NCBI GenBank assembly: GCA_946617545.1
Contig: CAMOKK010000068.1
Coordinates: 1-7,156, forward strand
Length of the DNA: 7,156 nucleotides
Reading direction: 5' to 3'
Source of the DNA: an uncultured Bacteroidales bacterium
GTDB lineage: Bacteria > Bacteroidota > Bacteroidia > Bacteroidales > UBA932
Position numbers and translations under genes: made by a program. Positions 1-6,500 of the stretch are shown one piece after another; positions within the stretch are counted from its first letter, which is position 1, and each line of letters opens with the position of its first letter. The notes beneath the pieces are model-generated. The model was not told the DNA's origin and ran no database searches. It saw only the letters and a list, made by a program, of their open reading frames with translations.

Positions 1-372
1 ATCAACGACTCCAAGGCCACCAACGTGGACAGCGCCTGGTATGCCCTGGAATGCCAGAAGAAACCCGTGGTGTGGATTGTAGGCGGTACCGACAAGGGTA
101 ACGACTACAGCGTGCTGAACGAGCTGGTGAAAGAGAAAGTGAAGGCCATCGTCTGCCTGGGCAAAGACAACAGCAAGATTCACGCTGCCTTCGAGAAGAT
201 GGTCCCCGTCATTGCCGATACCCTGAGCGCCGACGAGGCGGTTCAGAAAGCATCCGAACTGGCCGTTCCCGGCGACGTGGTGCTCCTGAGCCCCTGCTGC
301 GCCAGTTTTGACCTGTTTAAAAACTATGAGGACCGCGGCGAACAGTTCAAGGCCGCCGTCCGCAAACTGTAA
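1..372 (+). CDS. murD: MurD, UDP-N-acetylmuramoyl-L-alanine--D-glutamate ligase (3' part, 5' end outside window)
   Basis: This cytoplasmic ligase adds D-glutamate to UDP-MurNAc-L-Ala with ATP hydrolysis. The frame is open from base 1, giving 123 residues that end at a TAA. Only the C-terminal ligase domain is present; by comparison with the ~440-residue family roughly 320 residues lie upstream of the window. Visible signatures are NDSKATN at fragment residues 2-8, the MurD motif whose Lys and Asn line the active site, and LLSPCCASFD followed by FKNYEDRGEQF near the C-terminus, the loop that binds the UDP-MurNAc peptide end. Most MurD proteins have Ala where the first Cys of the CC pair stands (fragment residue 99), a mild change. 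An ATG at base 25 is internal, because the NDSKATN motif lies before it. Only 6 nt separate the stop from ftsW. Confidence 0.96.
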   Translation: MNDSKATNVDSAWYALECQKKPVVWIVGGTDKGNDYSVLNELVKEKVKAIVCLGKDNSKIHAAFEKMVPVIADTLSADEAVQKASELAVPGDVVLLSPCCASFDLFKNYEDRGEQFKAAVRKL

Positions 373-378
373 GGCGCC

Positions 379-1740
379 ATGCAGGAGGAGAAAACCCAAA
401 CCCATTTCCTGGGCTACCTGGCCCAGCTGATGGACCGCTTCACGGGAGACAAGGTAATTTTTCTGATTGCCCTGTTCCTCATGCTCATCTCCGTGGTGTC
501 CGTCTTCTCCTCTACCCCGCGCCTGGTGGACGAAACCCACGGCATAGACCGCGTGTCCATCATGGTGAGCCAGCTCAAGGTGGTGGCCGTCGGTTTCGGC
601 ATTATCCTGGCCCTGTACTTCTTCGGGCGGCAGAGCTGGTTCCGCTCCCTGTCCAAATGGGGCTTCGCGGTCAGTTTCGCGCTCCTGCTCATCCTGGTGC
701 TGAACCTGAACCTGGGCTTCGTGCGGGCCGGAGAAATCAACGGCGCCCGCCGCATCCTGCTGATACGCGGCTTCCAGCTCCATATCTATGAGTATATCAA
801 ACTGTTCATGGTGATGTACATAGGCTGGGCGCTGGACACCTTCAAGGAGCACGGCTTCGTATGGGCCCCGCGCCTGGCAGAGCGCTTCCCCCGCCTGGCC
901 TTCCTGGAAAAGGACGGCTGGCAGAAGGTGACATACATCTACGCCCCCATCGCAACAGTTTGCCTGATGGTGATGATGGGGTCCAACTCATCGGCCCTTT
1001 TCATGGGCATCATCATGGTGCTGATGGTGCTCATCGGAGGACTGGACGTGAAGGACATCGGCATCTTCGGCCTGTTCATCACCATAGCGGTGGGCGGCCT
1101 TTTCGCCTCCTACAAGGCCGGATGGCTGGAAGGAAGCCGATTTGGAACCGCGATAGGCCGAATTACCCAGGACGACGACGCCACCATGCAGATTCTCCTC
1201 CATAGCAAACGCGAATCTACCGAGTGGGTGAAGGCCCGCGGCAAGCTGGACCAGCCCGTCGGGGCCCTGCTGGCCATCAAGGAAGGCGGCCCCCTGGGCA
1301 AGGGAATCGGCAACAGCACCCAGAAATACCAGGTGCCCGTCATCTTCGGAGACTATATGTTCAGCTTCATCGTGGAAGAGACGGGGCTCTGGGGAGCCCT
1401 CATCCTCATCATGCTGTACTTCAGCCTCTTTGCCCGAGGCACGCTGGTGGCAAAGATGTGCGACAATTACTATGACAAGATTATCGTGGCCGGACTCATT
1501 ATCCTGGTCACGGGGCAGGCCTTCATGCACATGTGCGTGAACGTACACATGCCCTTGGTGCCCCAGACGGGGCAGACCCTCCCGCTGGTGAGCCACGGAA
1601 GCAATGCCTTCCTGGTATTCAGCGTGGTATTCGGCATCCTGGTGAGCATCTCCAAGGACGCCGCGGAGAACATGGCCCGCAAACAGGCCCAGTTAAGGGC
1701 CGAGGCCGAAAACAGTTGGACCCAAGACAGTACCCGATAA
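379..1740 (+). CDS. ftsW: FtsW, septal peptidoglycan glycosyltransferase (SEDS family)
   Basis: This 453-residue inner-membrane SEDS protein is predicted to polymerise lipid II at the septum with a class B PBP partner, which is not in the window. About ten hydrophobic segments are visible, near residues 25-45, 64-83, 94-112, 138-152, 185-203, 204-220, 227-245, 328-350, 366-385 and 408-428. SEDS landmarks are GDKVI before TM1, NGARR at 121-125, Glu138 before the next TM, Gln292, GGPLGKGIGNSTQK from 303, Asp325 (aligned with the catalytic Asp of the usual TDFIF motif) with EETG after it, and TGQTLPLVSHG ending at 407. Several normally conserved positions differ: the usual QPSE reads HIYE (135-138), and the usual GGSS/GGTS reads GSNA (407-410). 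The loop from Arg261 to Gln292 looks long and charged. I chose the ATG at 379, just after murD; Met18 (base 430) is a possible alternative. The context and the GNSTQK motif favour FtsW over RodA. The stop overlaps the murG start by one base. Confidence 0.93.
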   Translation: MQEEKTQTHFLGYLAQLMDRFTGDKVIFLIALFLMLISVVSVFSSTPRLVDETHGIDRVSIMVSQLKVVAVGFGIILALYFFGRQSWFRSLSKWGFAVSFALLLILVLNLNLGFVRAGEINGARRILLIRGFQLHIYEYIKLFMVMYIGWALDTFKEHGFVWAPRLAERFPRLAFLEKDGWQKVTYIYAPIATVCLMVMMGSNSSALFMGIIMVLMVLIGGLDVKDIGIFGLFITIAVGGLFASYKAGWLEGSRFGTAIGRITQDDDATMQILLHSKRESTEWVKARGKLDQPVGALLAIKEGGPLGKGIGNSTQKYQVPVIFGDYMFSFIVEETGLWGALILIMLYFSLFARGTLVAKMCDNYYDKIIVAGLIILVTGQAFMHMCVNVHMPLVPQTGQTLPLVSHGSNAFLVFSVVFGILVSISKDAAENMARKQAQLRAEAENSWTQDSTR

Positions 1741-2870
1741 TGGAATACAAAGCTATCAGCGTCATCATCAGCGGCGGCGGCACGGGAGGCCATATCTTCC
1801 CGGCCGTATCCATCGCAAACAAACTCAGGCAGTTGAACCCCGACAACCGGATTCTCTTTGTGGGAGCCGAGGGGAAGATGGAAATGGAAAAGGTTCCGGC
1901 CGAGGGATACGACATCGTCGGCCTGCCCATCGTGGGCTTCCAGCGCCAGCTGAGCATGAAACATCTGCTGAACAATCTCAGCGTTCCCTTCCGCGTGGCG
2001 GGCAGCGTGCTCCAGGCCCGGAAGATTGTGAAGGACTTCGGCCCCGACGTGGTGGTGGGCGTGGGCGGCTATGCCAGCGCTCCCCTGCTGTGGGCGGCCA
2101 CCGGCATGAAGATTCCCGCCGTAATTCAGGAGCAGAACGGTTTTGCGGGGCTCACCAACAAACTGCTGGGAAACCGCGTGCAGAGCATCTGCGTGGCCTA
2201 TGAAGGCATGGAGAAGTTCTTCCCCAAGGAGAAAATCGTAATGAGCGGCAACCCCATCCGCGAGGTCCTGTCCCGCCCGGCTACGGAAGAGCAGAAAACT
2301 CAGGGACTGTCTTACTTCGGGCTCACTCCGGAAAAGAAGCACCTGCTGATTGTGGGCGGAAGCCTGGGAAGCGGCACCCTCAACCGTGCCATGCAGCATT
2401 GGATTCAGGACGGCTGCCCGGAAGGAGAAGACGTGGAGGTAATCTGGCAGTGCGGAAAATACTACAAGAAAGACATCGACGCCTTCATGGAGGCCCACTC
2501 GGAGGTGGAGGGAATCAAGCACTACGACTTTATCGGCCGGATGGACCTGGCCTATGCCGCGGCCGATGTGGTTGTCTCCCGCAGCGGCGCCAGCACGGTC
2601 TCCGAGCTCTGCGCCATGGGCAAGGCCACTGTGTTCGTGCCCTCCCCCAACGTGGCCGAAGACCATCAGACGCACAACGCCATGGCCCTGGTAAGGAAAG
2701 AGGCCGCCATGCTGGTGAAAGACAACGAGGCCATTGACGAGCTCCTGCCCACAGCCATCGCCCTCCTTCACAGCCCGGAGCGAAAGGAGAAACTGGAGAA
2801 AAACGCCCAGGCCATGGCACTCACCCAGGCGGCGCAGGTAATTTGTGACGAGATTTATAAATTGGTATGA
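1740..2870 (+). CDS. murG: MurG, UDP-GlcNAc:lipid I N-acetylglucosaminyltransferase
   Basis: MurG transfers GlcNAc from UDP-GlcNAc to lipid I, making lipid II on the inner face of the membrane. The protein is 376 residues, normal for this GT-B (GT28) family. The N-domain has the glycine loop GGGTGGH at 12-18 and a second loop GGYASAP at 109-115, followed by EQNGFAGLTNK from 131. The C-domain has GGSLG at 206-210, the UDP-GlcNAc site SGASTVSEL at 282-290 with Glu289 as the probable ribose/uracil ligand, and EDHQTHNA at 307-314. The frame is open upstream to 1533, but that stretch lies inside ftsW and resembles no MurG. The ATG at 1740, within TAATG shared with the ftsW stop, puts the glycine loop at the expected distance from the N-terminus. 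No Shine-Dalgarno is visible, so re-initiation after ftsW is likely. The stop overlaps murC in an ATGA. Confidence 0.97.
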   Translation: MEYKAISVIISGGGTGGHIFPAVSIANKLRQLNPDNRILFVGAEGKMEMEKVPAEGYDIVGLPIVGFQRQLSMKHLLNNLSVPFRVAGSVLQARKIVKDFGPDVVVGVGGYASAPLLWAATGMKIPAVIQEQNGFAGLTNKLLGNRVQSICVAYEGMEKFFPKEKIVMSGNPIREVLSRPATEEQKTQGLSYFGLTPEKKHLLIVGGSLGSGTLNRAMQHWIQDGCPEGEDVEVIWQCGKYYKKDIDAFMEAHSEVEGIKHYDFIGRMDLAYAAADVVVSRSGASTVSELCAMGKATVFVPSPNVAEDHQTHNAMALVRKEAAMLVKDNEAIDELLPTAIALLHSPERKEKLEKNAQAMALTQAAQVICDEIYKLV

Positions 2871-4216
2871 AAAACGTATACTTCATAGGAATCGGGGGCA
2901 TCGGCATGAGCGCCATCGCCCGCTACTTCAAGTTCAAGGGTTATGAGGTGGCCGGTTACGACCGCACCCCCTCCGACCTCACGGCCCGGCTGGAGGCCGA
3001 GGGCATCCCTGTCCATTATGAAGACCGCCCCGACCAGATTCCGGCCGACAAACAGGAAACGCTGGTGGTATACACCCCCGCCATCCCCTCCGACCTGGGA
3101 GAACTGCGGAAAGCGATGGATGAGGGCTACCTGGTGCTCAAACGCTCCCGTACGCTGGGAGAAATCACCAAGGGACAACACTGCTTGGCCGTTTCCGGCA
3201 CCCACGGAAAAACCACCACTTCCACCCTGACGGCGCACATCCTCACGGAATGCGGCGAGGGCTGCAGCGCCTTCCTGGGCGGCATTTCCCGCAACTACGG
3301 CACCAACCTGCTCATGTCCAAGAACAATACGGTGGTGGTGGAGGCCGATGAATTCGACCGTTCCTTCCTCCAGCTCTATCCGGAGATTGCCGTCATCACT
3401 TCGGTGGAGGCAGACCATCTGGACATCTACGGAGACTACGCCCATGTAGTGGAGGCCTTCCGCGCCTTTGCCAGCCAGGTAAGCGGCACCCTTATCGTGA
3501 AAAAAGGCGCCCCCGTGGACCAGTCCCATACGAAGGCGAAAGTCTATACCTATCATTATACGGACGCCCAGGCCGATTTTTACGCTATCGGCCCCAAGGC
3601 CGATGCGCTGGGACATTTCCACTACGACCTGCACTACCCCGGCGGCATCCTCAGGGGTATCCGCGTGGGAGCGCCCGGCTGGGTGAATGCGGAAAACAGC
3701 ATCGCCGCCGCGGCCATCGCCCTCAGCTATGGCATTGAGCCGGAGAAGGTGAAGACTGCCATCGGCACTTTCGAAGGCGTGAAAAGGCGCCTGGAAGTGC
3801 ATCTGAACACCCCTCACCTCTCCTACATCGACGACTACGCGCATCATCCCACGGAGCTTTCCAGCGCCATCGCCTCCATGCGCGAGATTTTCCCCGGCCG
3901 CAAGCTCACGGCCATCTTCCAGCCGCACCTGTATACCCGCACAAGGGATTTTGCCCCCGACTTTGCGAGGGCCCTGTCGGCCGTGGACAAACTCATCCTC
4001 CTGGACATCTACCCGGCCCGCGAGGAGCCCATCCCCGGTGTAAGCTCCGAGATGATTTTCAAGGACGTGACCGCCCCTGAGAAGGTGCTCCTGAAAAAGG
4101 AAGAACTCATGGATTACCTGGCCGACGAGCCCCTTGACGTGCTGGCCACCTTCGGAGCCGGAAACATCGACCGTTATATCGATCCCATTACCGACCTCTT
4201 GAAAAAAAGGCTGTGA
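2867..4216 (+). CDS. murC: MurC, UDP-N-acetylmuramate--L-alanine ligase
   Basis: MurC is the cytoplasmic ATP-dependent ligase that adds L-Ala to UDP-MurNAc, the first amino acid of the stem peptide. At 449 residues it is slightly shorter than many family members (about 460-490). The Rossmann-like N-domain shows GIGGIGMSAIA from 8. The central ATPase domain has the P-loop GTHGKTTT at 111-118 (Lys115), EADEFDRSF from 159 and EADHLD at 181-186 (His184, expected Mg2+ ligand). NAENSIAAAA starts at 274. The C-domain has DDYAHHPTE at 322-330, typical of MurC, and FQPHLYTRT soon after. The usual RRF before this domain reads RRL here, a conservative change. The start overlaps the murG stop by 4 nt (ATGA) and the stop overlaps the ftsQ GTG by 4 nt (GTGA). 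Both junctions suggest translational coupling. No murB or ddl gene follows. Confidence 0.97.
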   Translation: MKNVYFIGIGGIGMSAIARYFKFKGYEVAGYDRTPSDLTARLEAEGIPVHYEDRPDQIPADKQETLVVYTPAIPSDLGELRKAMDEGYLVLKRSRTLGEITKGQHCLAVSGTHGKTTTSTLTAHILTECGEGCSAFLGGISRNYGTNLLMSKNNTVVVEADEFDRSFLQLYPEIAVITSVEADHLDIYGDYAHVVEAFRAFASQVSGTLIVKKGAPVDQSHTKAKVYTYHYTDAQADFYAIGPKADALGHFHYDLHYPGGILRGIRVGAPGWVNAENSIAAAAIALSYGIEPEKVKTAIGTFEGVKRRLEVHLNTPHLSYIDDYAHHPTELSSAIASMREIFPGRKLTAIFQPHLYTRTRDFAPDFARALSAVDKLILLDIYPAREEPIPGVSSEMIFKDVTAPEKVLLKKEELMDYLADEPLDVLATFGAGNIDRYIDPITDLLKKRL

Positions 4217-5001
4217 AAAAAATATATCGTTATATCCTGGGCGCCCTCGTCGTGCTCTCCTGTGCAGCCGTCTGGATCCTTACTTCCCGGATGGCCCATC
4301 GGGAGCTGGCCGCGCGTACCTGTCAGGGGAAGGGCAAGCTGCAGGTGACGGTAACGGATTCTTCGGAGCGCCGCTTCGTGGCCAAGGCCGATGTGCAGGA
4401 CTGGTTGGAGAAAGAATACGGGGCCTATGCCGGCCTGCCGCTGGACAGCGTAGACCTTCACCGGATAGAGAAGATTATCTCCGCCCACAGCGCCGTGAGG
4501 GACTGCGAGGCCTGGATTACGGACGACGGGGTGCTGCACGTGCAGCTGTGCCAGCGGCAGCCCGTCCTCAAACTGGACAACGGGCAGAACGCCTGCTACG
4601 CCGACGCTACGGGTTACCTCTTCCCGCTTCAGTCCCGGGGAAGCGTAGATGTGCCGGTGGTGAGCGGGACGCTTCCCGTCAAGCTGGAAAGAGGCTACAA
4701 AGGCTACCTGCAGGACCAGGGCCAGTCCCTCTGGCTCAGCCGCATCATCGGCATGGTGCTTTATATGAAAGGGACCGTCTGGGAGCAGGACATAGACCGG
4801 ATTCGTGTCCAGGCCGACGGTGAAGTACGGCTGTATCCGGTGGAAGGAAAGGAAGAATTCCTCTTCGGCCCGCCCGTAAGGATAGAAGAAAAATTCCGGC
4901 TGCTCACGGCCTATTACCGCAGCGTGGTCCCGTCCAAGGACCCGGGATACTACAAGACAGTGGACCTGAGATACCGGAAACAAGTGGTTTGCAAAAAATA
5001 A
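4213..5001 (+). CDS. ftsQ: FtsQ/DivIB-type cell division protein
   Basis: FtsQ is a bitopic divisome scaffold that in other bacteria links FtsL/FtsB to the rest of the division machinery. The 262-residue protein has a short basic N-terminus (KKIYR), one TM helix near residues 7-25 and a periplasmic remainder. Residues about 43-117 fit a POTRA domain: a beta strand LQVTV, a helix VQDWLEKEY, a helix SVDLHRIEKII, then AVRDCEAWI and VLHVQLCQRQPVL, the classic POTRA ending. The rest is the less conserved beta domain, ending in YRKQVVCKK. I chose the GTG start because it overlaps the murC stop (GTGA) and gives a proper N-in topology; the first in-frame ATG (base 4291, Met27) would remove the TM. 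Five cysteines (37, 98, 113, 128, 260) fall on the periplasmic side. Sequence identity within this family is low, so the call rests on architecture and on position between murC and ftsA. Confidence 0.9.
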   Translation: MKKIYRYILGALVVLSCAAVWILTSRMAHRELAARTCQGKGKLQVTVTDSSERRFVAKADVQDWLEKEYGAYAGLPLDSVDLHRIEKIISAHSAVRDCEAWITDDGVLHVQLCQRQPVLKLDNGQNACYADATGYLFPLQSRGSVDVPVVSGTLPVKLERGYKGYLQDQGQSLWLSRIIGMVLYMKGTVWEQDIDRIRVQADGEVRLYPVEGKEEFLFGPPVRIEEKFRLLTAYYRSVVPSKDPGYYKTVDLRYRKQVVCKK

Positions 5002-5013
5002 AAACAAAGATAT
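4993..5013 (+). promoter_or_regulatory. A-rich translation initiation region of ftsA
   Basis: The 21 bases before the ftsA ATG are almost all A and T, in sharp contrast to the GC-rich surroundings, and contain no Shine-Dalgarno motif. They span the last codons of ftsQ and the 12-nt gap. Members of the Bacteroidota commonly start translation without a Shine-Dalgarno, relying on A-rich, unstructured leaders, and this site fits that pattern. It is the longest gap between genes in the window. I do not see a convincing Bacteroidota -7/-33 promoter in it. Confidence 0.4.
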
Positions 5014-6498
5014 ATGGAAGAAAAATACATTGCCGCCATTGATTTGGGCAGTTCCAAATTCGGCATTTGTGTTGCGCGGATAACCGGAGAGGACGTCCAG
5101 ATTGTGTATTACAAGCAGACTCCCTCCGACGGCATCCGTTCCAGCATAATCGCCAATCCCATGAAAGCCTCCCAGAAGCTGAAGGAGGCCATCCAGGAAG
5201 CAGAGAAGGAACTCATGATCAAGATTCTCCAGGTGGTGGTGGGAATGCCCCGGGCCGAAGTGGACCAGGTAACCGCATCGGCCCGGGTGGAACGCTCCAC
5301 TCCGGACGAATACATCACGTCCGAGGAAGTGGCCACCCTCAAGTCCATCGCCCTGGAGACCTATCCCCTGGATAATCCCGAAAAACAGATTATCTACGGG
5401 GCCGTGGCCCAGTCCTTCTCCATCGACAACGATATCCAACTGGTGGAAGACGATGTGGTGGGTACCCTCTCTTCCAGCCTGGAAGGCAACTTCAAGGTGT
5501 TTGTGGGCAGCCGGACGGCCACCACGGCCCTGGATAAAATCTTCAACCAACTGGGCATTGCGATTGCCAAGAAATACTTCCTGCCGGGAGTAGTGGCACG
5601 CACCGTCCTCACGGACGAGGAACGCTCCAGCGGCGTGGCCCTGGTGGATGTGGGGGCGGGCGTAACATCCGTGGCCATTTACCACGGCGGCATCATGCGC
5701 TACTACGCCTCCATCCCCTTCGGCGGCAAGGTGGTGACCGGAGACATCCGGACCGAATGTTCCATCTCCGAAGACCTGGCAGAGAAAATCAAGAAGCGCT
5801 TTGGCGCCTGCATGCCCGGCAAACTGGCCACTTTGAGTGAAAAGGTTCTGCAAATCCGCACCACCGACCCTTACAAGGAGGTTCCGGTGCGCTACATTTC
5901 CGAAATCATAGACTGCCGCTGCCGGGAAATCGTGGAAGCGGTCCTCTACTACATCCAGCAAAGCAACCTGCAGAACAACCTGCGCAGCGGCATCGTCGTA
6001 ACGGGAGGCGGAGCGGAGCTGGTCAACTTCGTCACCCTCTTCAAGGAGATGTCCGGCTATGAGGTCCGCAAGGGCTATCCCCGCTTCATGTTCTCCGCCC
6101 CGATGGGAAGCGGCGTCTACTCAACCGCAGCCACATCGGCCCTGGGCATGGTGCTGGCGGCCAAGGACGACCGGCTGCCGGACTGCGTGAGCCTGCCCCA
6201 AAAGGAGGAAGTAATTCCGGAAGAGGAGCTGGTAGACCTGGAGGTGACGGAAGAGACACCCCTTGCCAACAACGTCACCGACGAAGAAATGGAAAGCGGC
6301 CACACCGGCAACCTGATTTCTCCGGAAGAGTTTGGCGAGGCCGTGAAGAAAGAGAAGAAGAGCCGCACCGTGAAGGTTAAGAATCCCAGTTTCATGAGTG
6401 TCGCATGGAAAAAGATGAAGGACAGCATGAGAAGCGGTGCGCTCAAGATTTATGACGACGCCACCCGGGAAGATAACGAAAACATGGAGGAGAAATAG
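5014..6498 (+). CDS. ftsA: FtsA, actin-like cell division protein
   Basis: FtsA is the actin-fold ATPase that tethers FtsZ filaments to the membrane and recruits later divisome proteins. The protein has 494 residues, longer than E. coli FtsA (420) because of its C-terminal extension. Phosphate-1 motif IDLGSSK lies at 9-15, and the FtsA-specific 1C domain falls roughly at 85-165. Phosphate-2 motif DVGAGVTS is at 212-219, followed by IPFGG. The adenosine motif TGGGAEL begins at 330. From about residue 390 to 450 an acidic Glu/Val-rich linker follows. The protein then has a basic patch (KKEKKSRTVKVK) and a probable amphipathic membrane-targeting helix at about 459-480 (FMSVAWKKMKDSMRSGALKI), with a short acidic tail after it. 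In phosphate-2, the usual GGGTTD reads GAGVTS. The ATG follows ftsQ by 12 nt and ftsZ starts 2 nt after the stop, as expected for the FtsA-FtsZ pair. Confidence 0.96.
   Translation: MEEKYIAAIDLGSSKFGICVARITGEDVQIVYYKQTPSDGIRSSIIANPMKASQKLKEAIQEAEKELMIKILQVVVGMPRAEVDQVTASARVERSTPDEYITSEEVATLKSIALETYPLDNPEKQIIYGAVAQSFSIDNDIQLVEDDVVGTLSSSLEGNFKVFVGSRTATTALDKIFNQLGIAIAKKYFLPGVVARTVLTDEERSSGVALVDVGAGVTSVAIYHGGIMRYYASIPFGGKVVTGDIRTECSISEDLAEKIKKRFGACMPGKLATLSEKVLQIRTTDPYKEVPVRYISEIIDCRCREIVEAVLYYIQQSNLQNNLRSGIVVTGGGAELVNFVTLFKEMSGYEVRKGYPRFMFSAPMGSGVYSTAATSALGMVLAAKDDRLPDCVSLPQKEEVIPEEELVDLEVTEETPLANNVTDEEMESGHTGNLISPEEFGEAVKKEKKSRTVKVKNPSFMSVAWKKMKDSMRSGALKIYDDATREDNENMEEK
6486..6492 (+). promoter_or_regulatory. 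Candidate Shine-Dalgarno sequence for ftsZ
   Basis: GGAGGAG lies within the last codons of ftsA, with about 8-10 nt to the ftsZ ATG at 6501. It is the only strong, well-placed Shine-Dalgarno match before a start in this window; the other five starts have none. Because the bases also encode Met-Glu-Glu in FtsA, the match may be chance. If used, it would let ftsZ be translated independently of coupling from ftsA and fit the need for FtsZ in excess. Confidence 0.45.
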
Positions 6499-6500
6499 TT

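Noticed and set aside
383..388. A perfect AGGAGG just after the ftsW ATG, as a possible Shine-Dalgarno for a later start
   Set aside because: The next in-frame ATG (430) is 41 nt downstream, far too distant; the bases simply encode Gln-Glu-Glu.
1533..1739. An N-terminal extension of murG by 69 codons upstream of 1740
   Set aside because: The extension lies inside ftsW in another frame, has no resemblance to MurG, and the glycine loop is correctly placed with the ATG at 1740.
1470..2771. A 433-codon minus-strand open frame over the ftsW end and murG
   Set aside because: It is a shadow of ftsW and murG with low-complexity composition and no motifs; the sense-strand genes are unambiguous.
2855..3928. 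A 357-codon minus-strand open frame antisense to murC
   Set aside because: It is Gly/Val/His-rich, without domains, and entirely within a clear murC.
4174..5961. A 595-codon open frame on the minus strand across the murC end, ftsQ and most of ftsA
   Set aside because: It is fully antisense to two well-supported genes. Its translation is His/Gly/Val-rich without any recognisable domain, and such long antisense frames are expected where GC-rich codons at third positions suppress stops on the other strand.
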